From the NCBI GenBank assembly GCA_028281025.1, contig JANQKR010000013.1, positions 682,001 to 746,000 on the forward strand: 64,000 nt of DNA, read 5' to 3'. Shown here piece by piece: positions 50,099 through 57,797 of the stretch (position 1 is the stretch's first letter; each line of letters opens with the position of its first letter). Under the pieces are notes generated by a model that made no database searches, had not been told where the DNA came from, and worked only from the letters and a program-made list of their open reading frames with translations. A program made the translations under genes and the position numbers. Origin of the DNA: Croceivirga sp. (GTDB lineage: Bacteria > Bacteroidota > Bacteroidia > Flavobacteriales > Flavobacteriaceae).

Positions 50099-50924
50099 TG
50101 TCTTTTTTTTCCAGTTCTTTAATCCTTTTTTCTTGTTGCAGAATGTAAAGGGTCAACTCCTCAATCTTCTCCAACAATAGTTTGTTCATTTCGCCCAATT
50201 GGACACCATTTTCTTCAACCTCGGCCGCTGAGGGAATATTGATCAAATGACCTCTTTCCCGGATATGCCGTTCCACTTCGGCTAAACTGGGCAGGTCATA
50301 CCCTTCTTTAAGGACATAGTCAGGCCATCCCACCAAGTCCACCTTCACCTCTTGGGCATGGATATTTCCGTTTACGGCCAGTTTTGAATCTGGGTTAGTG
50401 GTGCCGATACCTACATTGCCATTACCCGTAATTTTCATTCGAACAGTAGCACCACCGCTCGTATTTGAGGTCTTAAAAAAGATACTGGACGATGGCGAAT
50501 TGTTATTTTCTATCTCTATTTCTCCCCGAGTATAGTTGTCATTGGATACCCCTATTCTTAAAGTTCGTGTTGTGGAATTATTGGTAAGAATATAATTGCC
50601 CCAATCTCCTTCTAGAATGGATCCTTCGGGAGTCAAACTACTTTCAGTAGATATCCTTAGGGCATTATTTAGTCTCACACTATTGGAAAAGACTGTATGG
50701 CCTGACGGATGCATATCAAAAAACGTGTTGCCACCATGATGAAATCGAAGTCTACCGGCGTAATTGTCAATATTCCATTGATTATAGCTGGCATTGCTGT
50801 TTAGTAATTGAAGTTCCCCACCTTCATACTGACTGTTTAGGGGATTGGCAACGATTTGTCCATAAGACCCTTTCACAAGCAACAACAGGAACATGATGGT
50901 AAGGATGTTTTTAAAAGTTTTCAT
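50088..50924 (-). CDS. Fibre-like cassette protein 6
   Basis: A 278-residue secreted protein, the shortest copy. A signal peptide ends LVKGSYGQIV. The unique N-terminal part includes AGRLRFHHGGNTFFDMHPSG. GNVGIGTTNPDSKLAVNG precedes GWPDYVLKEGYDLPSLAEVE, GHLINIPSAAEVEENGVQLG and KIEELTLYILQQEKRIKELE. The coiled coil after it is very short. It is nearly identical to cassette 7 in the module but not before it, so the N-terminal half has been exchanged or has diverged while the module stayed fixed. Confidence 0.85.
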   Translation of the reverse strand: MKTFKNILTIMFLLLLVKGSYGQIVANPLNSQYEGGELQLLNSNASYNQWNIDNYAGRLRFHHGGNTFFDMHPSGHTVFSNSVRLNNALRISTESSLTPEGSILEGDWGNYILTNNSTTRTLRIGVSNDNYTRGEIEIENNNSPSSSIFFKTSNTSGGATVRMKITGNGNVGIGTTNPDSKLAVNGNIHAQEVKVDLVGWPDYVLKEGYDLPSLAEVERHIRERGHLINIPSAAEVEENGVQLGEMNKLLLEKIEELTLYILQQEKRIKELEKKDNEK

Positions 50925-52033
50925 TGGGTTTTTGTGTTAATGAATTCCTGAATTCTTGCCAATTGTCCCTCGTTCTTCTCCAATCGCTCCTTTAGTTGGT
51001 CATATTCGATGACCTTTTGATTGAGTTCCTCGATTTGAGCCTGTTGTTCCAAGGTATATAACACCAACTCCTCAATCTTCTCCAACAGTTTCATATCCAT
51101 CGCTCCAAGCTCAATCCCGTCTTCCCCCATCTCTTTGGCCGAGGGGATATTGGGCAAATGCCCATGTTCTTTTATGTAGTCCTCGACTTCTTGCAGGGAT
51201 TTGAGGTCATAGCCTTCTCTAAAGACATAATCGGGAGCGGGGACATTGAGATCTACTTTGACCTCTTCGGCATGGATACGGCCCTTAACAGTAAGTTTGG
51301 CATCTGGAGCAGTAGTGCCAATACCTAGACTTCCAGACCTGGTCAAAAACATTTTTGCTGATATATCAGCATTTTCCAAATCCGTCAAGAATTTTAACTC
51401 ACCAGCTGAACTCAAATAAGCGTGCTTGGTATTACTGGTTATGCCCATACTAGCTGTAGCACCATTGTCCCTGATTATCTTGAAGTGTGCAAAAGGCGAG
51501 GAATTTATTTCAATGCTTCCATCATGTACCTCCAGTTTGGCGTTTGGGGAAGTGGTTCCAATTCCCATTTTACCGTCCTTATGAAAAGTAACCATGGAAC
51601 TATTATCGGAATGGCCTAGGAAAAGGCGATCGGAATTGGTCTGCAAGTCGAAGCGCCAAAGTTTGCCCCCTCTTTCAAGACCTATGGCCGCACCCCCCAA
51701 AGGGTCTTTAATATGTAATTTATAGAGTGGACTGCCTATCCCCAACATGGTATTGCCATTTCTCACTATGAAATTTCCACCGGATTTGAATTGATAGTTT
51801 ACTTCCCCGTCCTGTTTTATTTTGAGCCCATCACTCTCCAATTGAAAATGGTATACTTGATCAGGATTGTAATGGGTATCCCTTAAGGTCAGGAGGCTGG
51901 GGCGCCATTGCGAGGTCTCAATGGTTAAATTGGCATCTTGGATTTTAGCATCCCCTGAAGGAGGGAAATCATTCTGTGCACGCATACCCAGTAAACATCC
52001 CAGGGATAAGATTGTCGTTCCTATTTTTTTCAT
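50921..52033 (-). CDS. Fibre-like cassette protein 5
   Basis: A 370-residue secreted protein. A signal peptide ends LLGMRAQNDF. Motifs are TMLGIGSPLYKLHIKD, GKMGIGTTSPNAKLEVHD and GSLGIGTTAPDAKLTVKG, three repeats of the fibre type. The constant module is NVPAPDYVFREGYDLKSLQE, GHLPNIPSAKEMGEDGIELG and MKLLEKIEELVLYTLEQQAQ. A longer coiled coil follows (QKVIEYDQLKERLEKNEGQL). It belongs to the APDYV–GIELG subtype. The ATG overlaps the preceding gene by 4 bp. Confidence 0.85.
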   Translation of the reverse strand: MKKIGTTILSLGCLLGMRAQNDFPPSGDAKIQDANLTIETSQWRPSLLTLRDTHYNPDQVYHFQLESDGLKIKQDGEVNYQFKSGGNFIVRNGNTMLGIGSPLYKLHIKDPLGGAAIGLERGGKLWRFDLQTNSDRLFLGHSDNSSMVTFHKDGKMGIGTTSPNAKLEVHDGSIEINSSPFAHFKIIRDNGATASMGITSNTKHAYLSSAGELKFLTDLENADISAKMFLTRSGSLGIGTTAPDAKLTVKGRIHAEEVKVDLNVPAPDYVFREGYDLKSLQEVEDYIKEHGHLPNIPSAKEMGEDGIELGAMDMKLLEKIEELVLYTLEQQAQIEELNQKVIEYDQLKERLEKNEGQLARIQEFINTKTQ

Positions 52034-53007
52034 TGCATCTGTTTTTTTAACTCCTGGATTTCCCTTTCCTGTTTTCTAGTCTGCTGCAATACCATTTCCA
52101 GTATTGTTTGTTGTTGTAGGGTATAGAGTGTCAACTCCTCAATCTTCTCCAACAACTTCATGTTCATCCCTCCAAGCTCAATCCCACCTTCCTCCATCTC
52201 TTTGGCCGAAGGGATATTGGGCAAGTGTCCATGTTTTTGGATATAGTTTTGGACTTCTTGTAGGGATTTTAGATCATAACCTTCTTTAAACACATAATCC
52301 GGAGCAGGTACATCAAGGTCCACCTTGACTTCCTCGGCATGGATATCGCCATTTACAGTAAGTGTGGCGTCTGGACTTGTAGTACCAATCCCAACCCGGC
52401 CATTGTTGTTTACATAAAATCTTGAAATCCATTCCCCTGTACTCCAGTATCGATAACCAATATGGAAACTCCCAAGGGCGTCGTCACCGATTCTAAGTTT
52501 TACGGTAGCATTGTCAGGGCCCAGGTCTTCCCTGTAGAGAGCGGTATAATCCGTATTGGAGCCCAGGGAGGGATCTACCAAAACAAATCCTTTTGATTGC
52601 ACTTCCCCGTTAACATCAACTTCCTGGGTCGGATTTGTAGTGCCAACACCTATATGGCCGTTTTTATTGATAACCATATCACTCGCATGATTGTTTACCC
52701 TGAAGTACATAATATCATTGGTATGGTTGTATTGCATGCCTCCCACAAAATCATCATCGGTATCGGCAAATCCATAATAGGCATTCTGGGTATTGGGCGT
52801 TAGGATGCTTACCATCCCGGCTTCATCGTCCTCTATGGCCAAATCGGCAAAACTATGGGGGGCTTTCCCCGAGGCTCCGCTATACACATGTAGTTTTGAA
52901 CCGGGATTGGCGATACTGATGCCCACATTACCGTTAGGGTTTTCGTGTACTTGCCCATTGCCAAAAATGACGGCAAGCAAGGCGATTGGTATTAGAATTT
53001 TTTTCAT
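52030..53007 (-). CDS. Fibre-like cassette protein 4
   Basis: A 325-residue secreted protein. A signal peptide ends AVIFGNGQVHE. Motifs are GNVGISIANPGSKLHVYS, GHIGVGTTNPTQEVDVNG and GRVGIGTTSPDATLTVNG. The constant module is DVPAPDYVFKEGYDLKSLQE, GHLPNIPSAKEMEEGGIELG and MKLLEKIEELTLYTLQQQTI. The C-terminal coiled coil is basic (QTRKQEREIQELKKQMQ). It starts directly at the end of cassette 3, with no gap, and belongs to the APDYV–GIELG subtype. Confidence 0.85.
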   Translation of the reverse strand: MKKILIPIALLAVIFGNGQVHENPNGNVGISIANPGSKLHVYSGASGKAPHSFADLAIEDDEAGMVSILTPNTQNAYYGFADTDDDFVGGMQYNHTNDIMYFRVNNHASDMVINKNGHIGVGTTNPTQEVDVNGEVQSKGFVLVDPSLGSNTDYTALYREDLGPDNATVKLRIGDDALGSFHIGYRYWSTGEWISRFYVNNNGRVGIGTTSPDATLTVNGDIHAEEVKVDLDVPAPDYVFKEGYDLKSLQEVQNYIQKHGHLPNIPSAKEMEEGGIELGGMNMKLLEKIEELTLYTLQQQTILEMVLQQTRKQEREIQELKKQMQ

Positions 53008-54144
53008 CTAGTTATGGTTCAAGAGTTTCTCGATTTTTTGAAGACGTTCTTCAATCTGTGCAATCCTTTCGTCTTTGTTGTTGAGTTTTCTTTGTTGTCC
53101 CAAAATTTTTCCTTCCTGTTCTAAAGTGTAAAGGGTCAACTCCTCAATCTTCTCCAACAGTTTTAGGTTCATTTGGCCCAAATCGATGCCATTGGCCTCC
53201 ATTTCCTGAGCGGAAGGGATATTGGGCAAATGCCCATGTTCTTTTATGTAGTCTTGGACTTCTTGCAAGGACCTTAGATCATAGTCTTCTTTAAAGACGT
53301 AATCCGGAGCAACGGCCCCATTAAGATCCACCCTGACCTCCTGGGCATGAATGTCACCCCTTACGGCGAGTTTGGCATCTGGTGTGGTGGTGCCAATGCC
53401 CATAGAACCGTTTCGGGTTATCCTTACACTTTCATCTATGGGACCGGGGCCATCCGTGCCTTTCGTAAAAAATGCCAGCCCTATGAAGTCTGAGTCCGTA
53501 TGCTCTTGGACAGCGGCAATGGCCGCCCTTCTTCGCGCCCCCGTTTTCCAGGTTATTCCCCCGAAAAAGTTTCCAATTCCCGGGGTGTTTGAAGTAAATG
53601 AGATATGGTCCTGGGATTCAGCCTGCATATTGGTATTGAAAACATTGGGATTGTATATTTCCAATTTTTGACTTGGTGTCTCTGTCCCAATACCTACATT
53701 GCCCCCATTAAAAAAGGAAGATCCACTGGTATGGATTAGGAATTTTTGCTCAACTGCATCATTTCTTCCCGTGATATAGCCACTTCCCTGACCGTTCATG
53801 GCTACGCGGTAACTTCCATTTCTGCTTACCGATATATAATTGGTCGCGTTAAAGTAACCTGCTATTTGAAAGTTCCCCTGTGTATTTAACCCGGCAATCG
53901 GCCTCAAACCAACAATTCCCCAGGTCCATCCCCTCCTGGTATCCGAATTCATGTTCATTTTAATACTGTAATCGGTAACAGGACCATATTGGTATTCGGA
54001 AGCATTGCCCATGTGTATCTTATAATTGTCACTGTTCCAAAAGCGCAAACCATATCCATTGCCCGCCGTTACGGGATAATATTGTTGTTGGGCACACACG
54101 CCTGTCCAAAGGACAAGGGTCAAAACAATTGCAATTCTTTTCAT
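53008..54144 (-). CDS. Fibre-like cassette protein 3
   Basis: A 378-residue secreted protein. A signal peptide ends WTGVCAQQQY. Motifs are GNVGIGTETPSQKLEIYN and GSMGIGTTTPDAKLAVRG. The constant module is LNGAVAPDYVFKEDYDLRSL, GHLPNIPSAQEMEANGIDLG and LKLLEKIEELTLYTLEQEGK. It belongs to the NGAVAPDYV–GIDLG subtype shared with cassettes 1 and 2. The unique N-terminal part includes ASEYQYGPVTDYSIKMNMNS. The ATG overlaps the preceding gene by 4 bp. Confidence 0.85.
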   Translation of the reverse strand: MKRIAIVLTLVLWTGVCAQQQYYPVTAGNGYGLRFWNSDNYKIHMGNASEYQYGPVTDYSIKMNMNSDTRRGWTWGIVGLRPIAGLNTQGNFQIAGYFNATNYISVSRNGSYRVAMNGQGSGYITGRNDAVEQKFLIHTSGSSFFNGGNVGIGTETPSQKLEIYNPNVFNTNMQAESQDHISFTSNTPGIGNFFGGITWKTGARRRAAIAAVQEHTDSDFIGLAFFTKGTDGPGPIDESVRITRNGSMGIGTTTPDAKLAVRGDIHAQEVRVDLNGAVAPDYVFKEDYDLRSLQEVQDYIKEHGHLPNIPSAQEMEANGIDLGQMNLKLLEKIEELTLYTLEQEGKILGQQRKLNNKDERIAQIEERLQKIEKLLNHN

Positions 54145-55373
54145 CTTGATGTATTGATTTTTTGTTCCATTTTATTCAGGCGCTCTTCAATTTCCCGTAT
54201 CTTTTTGTTCTTTTCTTCCAACGCAATGATGTATAGCGTCAACTCCTCGATCTTCTCCAACAGTTTTAGGTTCATTTGGCCCAAATCAATACCGCTGGCT
54301 TCCATCTCCTTGGCGGAAGGGATATTGGGCAAATGCCCATGTTCTTTTATGTAGTCTTGGACTTCTTGTAGGGACCTTAAATCATAGTCCTCCTTAAAGA
54401 CATAGTCGGGAGCAACGGCCCCATTAAGGTCTACCCTAACCTCCTGTGCATGGATTTCGCCCTTAACGGCAAGTTTGGCATCTGGGGCGGTAGTGCCAAT
54501 GCCAAGGTTGCCGTTAATAAATTGATTGCCCTCACTATGTACTACCCTTGCCCAGGTACCCAAACCATTGACGTTGGTACTTCTGAAATACATGGTTGGG
54601 GTTGTACTGGAATTTTTGATGGCTATTTGTCCGTTGTACCTATATGTTTCGTGGTTGGAGCCATGATTCATGTTTAGGCCCCAAAACCATTGACCGGCTT
54701 CAGGTGCGTTGGTAGCATCATAACTTTGGTAAAAACCGCTTTGCCAAATGCCATTCCAATCAGTAGTACTTATTGGATCACGCAATAAAATGGTATTGGT
54801 GATAATATTACCGGTAACATCCAACTTTTGGGTAGGGGATGCCGTGCCGATCCCGACATATCCATTATTCGCCACTATGGTATTATTGTACAGCTGGAAT
54901 TCGGGCCTTGTGGAGTTGGATCTGGAAAGTTTCAATACCGCCTCTTGATTGTCCCCAGTATCCGAGGAGGTAATGTCCAAATCTATGGCATTGCCCCTAT
55001 CTATGGTGTTGAGCCGCCAGCGGAACTTGTCCTCGTAATTGGCGGATAGTACCAGATTGGTGGTATTGGAATTGGATCCATGGATGTGAAGTTTTCCGTC
55101 AGGGGTCGTTGTCCCAATCCCAATATCACCATCACTTCCATTAATTGTCATTCTATTCAACCCATTGAGGTTGATGAACATATTGCTCACTGAAGCGTCC
55201 ACACTTCCTATATAAAGGTTATTGCTACTATTAATACCCATGGTTCGGGTATTGGTCCCTGAACTTGTTTTGGCATAGAGATATTTGGCATTGTCCAGGA
55301 ACAGATCATTGCCGGTCTGAGCAGATAGCATCACAGTGATGAAAAGGGTCAGTAGGGTTGAGGAGGTTTTCAT
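54141..55373 (-). CDS. Fibre-like cassette protein 2
   Basis: A 410-residue secreted protein, the longest copy. A signal peptide ends ITVMLSAQTGN. Motifs are GDIGIGTTTPDGKLHIHG, GYVGIGTASPTQKLDVTG and GNLGIGTTAPDAKLAVKG. The segment DWNGIWQSGFYQSYDATNAP resembles phage tail-fibre knobs. The constant module is LNGAVAPDYVFKEDYDLRSL, GHLPNIPSAKEMEASGIDLG and LKLLEKIEELTLYIIALEEK. It overlaps the neighbours by 4 bp on both sides. Confidence 0.85.
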   Translation of the reverse strand: MKTSSTLLTLFITVMLSAQTGNDLFLDNAKYLYAKTSSGTNTRTMGINSSNNLYIGSVDASVSNMFINLNGLNRMTINGSDGDIGIGTTTPDGKLHIHGSNSNTTNLVLSANYEDKFRWRLNTIDRGNAIDLDITSSDTGDNQEAVLKLSRSNSTRPEFQLYNNTIVANNGYVGIGTASPTQKLDVTGNIITNTILLRDPISTTDWNGIWQSGFYQSYDATNAPEAGQWFWGLNMNHGSNHETYRYNGQIAIKNSSTTPTMYFRSTNVNGLGTWARVVHSEGNQFINGNLGIGTTAPDAKLAVKGEIHAQEVRVDLNGAVAPDYVFKEDYDLRSLQEVQDYIKEHGHLPNIPSAKEMEASGIDLGQMNLKLLEKIEELTLYIIALEEKNKKIREIEERLNKMEQKINTSR

Positions 55374-56416
55374 TTTTGGTTTGTATTGAGAAGTGTTTCG
55401 ATTTCTGAAATTCTTTCCTTGAGAACATCGAGTTCTTTCAATTGTCCTTGTTGCTGGTCAAGTTTTTTCTCCTGTTTTAAAGCATATAGTGTCAACTCCT
55501 CGATCTTCTCCAACAGTTTTAGGTTCATTTGGCCCAAATCAATACCATTGGCCTCCATCTCCTGGGCCGAGGGGATATTGGGCAAATGCCCATGTTCTTT
55601 TATGTAGTCTTGGACTTCTTGCAAGGACCTTAGGTCATAGCCCTCTTTAAAGACGTAGTCCGGAGCAACCGCGCCATTAAGGTCCACCTTGACTTCCTGT
55701 GCATGGATATCGCCCTTAACGGCCAGTTTGGCGTCCGGGTTTGGGGTACCGATGCCCAAATTTCCCGAACTGGTCAATCGCATGTACTCGGTTAATAGGT
55801 GCTGTCCATCGGAATCATTATTTGTAGAGCTTCGGTACAACCACCGGAAGCCATAGTTTGACCCTTCGAATACTCCTTTGCTCGTATATCGGTTTGTTCC
55901 ATAGAAATAATCTTTGGCATCTTCGTTATCCCTATAGGCATTGAACCCAATATAGCCTGCCCATTTATTGGAACTACCACCCCAATTGTGCTCGTTGGTC
56001 CAATCCAAGTGGAGTACACCCCATTTTCCTGTGGCTATTCTTCCTTCAACCTGTAATTTTGATAAGGGATTGATAGTCCCGATACCCACATTACCGTTGG
56101 CAATGATTCGCAGCAGTTCGTCCGAAGTGCTGAATGTTGTACCATTTGCCCTGATACTGAAAAAGTCGGTTCCTACATTGTTATCGTTAAATACCAAATT
56201 GATTGCTTGCCCAGAACTTATAAGCGTCCCTGATTGATTGCTTTCAGGCCTAATACTAAATTGATTGTTGTTTTGGATTATCTGAAATAAGGCGTTGGGG
56301 GTTGTTGTTCCAATACCTACATTGCCAGTTGTAGGAAAAGTGTTGGTCTGGCCAAGGGATACTAATGGGAGATTGAACCAGAGGAGTACGGAAAGGTATT
56401 TTAATGGGTTGGCCAT
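55370..56416 (-). CDS. Fibre-like cassette protein 1 (first gene of the operon)
   Basis: A 348-residue secreted protein and the first gene of the run. A signal peptide ends LPLVSLGQTN. Motifs are GNVGIGTTTPNALFQI, GNVGIGTINPLSKLQVEG and GNLGIGTPNPDAKLAVKG. The unique middle includes YIGFNAYRDNEDAKDYFYGT. The constant module is LNGAVAPDYVFKEGYDLRSL, GHLPNIPSAQEMEANGIDLG and LKLLEKIEELTLYALKQEKK. The divergent gspG gene starts 471 bp away, so the operon promoter lies in that gap. Confidence 0.86.
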   Translation of the reverse strand: MANPLKYLSVLLWFNLPLVSLGQTNTFPTTGNVGIGTTTPNALFQIIQNNNQFSIRPESNQSGTLISSGQAINLVFNDNNVGTDFFSIRANGTTFSTSDELLRIIANGNVGIGTINPLSKLQVEGRIATGKWGVLHLDWTNEHNWGGSSNKWAGYIGFNAYRDNEDAKDYFYGTNRYTSKGVFEGSNYGFRWLYRSSTNNDSDGQHLLTEYMRLTSSGNLGIGTPNPDAKLAVKGDIHAQEVKVDLNGAVAPDYVFKEGYDLRSLQEVQDYIKEHGHLPNIPSAQEMEANGIDLGQMNLKLLEKIEELTLYALKQEKKLDQQQGQLKELDVLKERISEIETLLNTNQK

Positions 56417-56887
56417 GACAGAGCGGTTATGATGTGTATTACATTCTTTTGGAACACTATCGTAAAAACCATTACCACGTATTTTTTCCTACGCCCAAAA
56501 CAACATCACGTACTCCGCGCCATCATAAAATTCCGGAAGTCATATGTCTCGTTCCATCGCTTTCCCTAGCTTCATCGGAATGGAAAAATTATGGGAAAAG
56601 ACACGCTTGCCTTAAAAACTGATAAAAAATTAATGATCTTGGTTGTTACTCAGCAGAAAAATTAGTACCTAAAAAGATTATTTTTTAACACAATTTTTCT
56701 TACATCAAATGTGCGTATCAAATTAGAATCATAACATGATAATTATCATATGGATGGTTTTTTTTTCTGTATATTATTACAGAATAGTTATATTAAGACC
56801 TTTATAGTTTTTATGGCATCGATCGCTATGGAATTTGTTATACCCACACAATCTTGCAGAATCAATAACCATTTAATTGAATAGAGC
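56417..56887. other. Divergent promoter region between fibre and gsp genes
   Basis: This 471-bp spacer separates the fibre operon (minus) from gspG (plus). No gene is evident. The half nearer gspG is AT-rich. It holds a perfect palindrome at 56736-56749 and may contain promoters of both operons. I see no exact TAnnTTTG match with a spaced TTG on either strand. Confidence 0.5.
56736..56749. promoter_or_regulatory. 14-bp palindrome in the divergent spacer
   Basis: ATGATAATTATCAT is a perfect palindrome, 139-152 bp before gspG. It may be an operator for a dimeric regulator shared by both operons. No regulator gene lies nearby. Confidence 0.35.
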
Positions 56888-57310
56888 ATGTCATCCTTTG
56901 TCCGTCATTTTTTTAAAAAGAAGGTTCTTGCCATCAACCTTCAAGAGACCCTTATTGTATTAGCTATTATAGGCATCCTATTATTATTGGCATTACCTAA
57001 CCTTATGCCCTTGATATCCAAGGCCAAAAGTGTGGAGGCCCAGGTACAGCTCAAAGCTATTTACAACGCCCAGACCACTCACCGCTATATGAACAGCAAG
57101 TACACTGCAGATATTGGTGAACTGGATTTTGAGCCCCCAAGGACCGTAAAGGAAAATGGAACGGCCAATTATGTTTACTCCTTGGTCAATGCGGATAACG
57201 CAAGCTTTACGGCCCGGGCCGAGGCGATTACCGATTTTGATGGGGATGGTGTATTCAATGTTTGGGAAATAGACGAAAATGGCAATCCCAAACAAATCGT
57301 AAAGGATTGA
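56888..57310 (+). CDS. gspG: Major pseudopilin (GspG-like)
   Basis: A 140-residue prepilin. The leader FKKKVLAINLQETLIVLAII has a lysine cluster, processing expected after Ala15 and Glu at +5 (INLQE). A long helix and an alpha/beta pilin core follow (AQVQLKAIYNAQTTHRYMNS). The C-terminal DFDGDGVFNVWEIDENG resembles the calcium site of GspG. The Ala at -1 departs from the usual Gly and recurs in the minor pseudopilins 32 kb away. The TGA overlaps the ATG of the next gene by one base (TGATG). Confidence 0.88.
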   Translation: MSSFVRHFFKKKVLAINLQETLIVLAIIGILLLLALPNLMPLISKAKSVEAQVQLKAIYNAQTTHRYMNSKYTADIGELDFEPPRTVKENGTANYVYSLVNADNASFTARAEAITDFDGDGVFNVWEIDENGNPKQIVKD

Positions 57311-57795
57311 TGGTTTTGCTAAAGATTCTGGCCATAATGGCCCTGGGCTTTATCGCTTTCCAGGATTTTAAGGAAAGAAGGGTCTTTTGGTTCCTGTTTC
57401 CCCTTTTGGCCCTACTAATGACCAGTATTCATTTTTTGTACAGTCCCTTGACCACCATCTTTTTTTACCACATCCTGTTGAACCTCTTGGCAGTTCTATT
57501 GGTATTGACCCTTGTCTTTTTATATACCCGATTGGTCCAAAAAAAGAAATTTGTTGACCATAGTCTTGGATTGGGGGATATTTTCCTGTTCATAGGTTTG
57601 GCAATGGCCTTTCCAACGGTCACATTTTTGATTTTGTTCACAAGCTCGCTCTTTTGTTCCTTGATTGCCTTTTTTGCGCTTAAAGGGCGTTCCGCACACG
57701 CTACCATTCCCTTGGCAGGCCTTATGGGCCTATTTTTTAGTATGGCCATTGGGTATTCCCTCTTTTTTGAACATCCCTCCCTTTATATCTTCTAA
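57310..57795 (+). CDS. Prepilin peptidase (A24 family, no methylase domain)
   Basis: A 161-residue membrane aspartyl protease. The start is the ATG overlapping the gspG stop. An ATG at 57262 lies inside gspG and adds a charged stretch that does not fit. The two catalytic Asp residues are visible: D19 in AFQDFKERRV and D90 in LGLGDIFLF (GxGD). About six helices are present. The N-terminal methyltransferase/zinc domain of full-length GspO/PilD is absent, so this is the short form. It should process the prepilins of this locus, including those with Ala at -1. Confidence 0.88.
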   Translation: MVLLKILAIMALGFIAFQDFKERRVFWFLFPLLALLMTSIHFLYSPLTTIFFYHILLNLLAVLLVLTLVFLYTRLVQKKKFVDHSLGLGDIFLFIGLAMAFPTVTFLILFTSSLFCSLIAFFALKGRSAHATIPLAGLMGLFFSMAIGYSLFFEHPSLYIF

Positions 57796-57797
57796 CT

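Noticed and set aside
47326-56416. Prophage tail-fibre region
   Set aside because: The GIGT motifs are phage-like, but every copy has a signal peptide and there is no integrase, terminase, capsid, portal, sheath or baseplate gene in the window.
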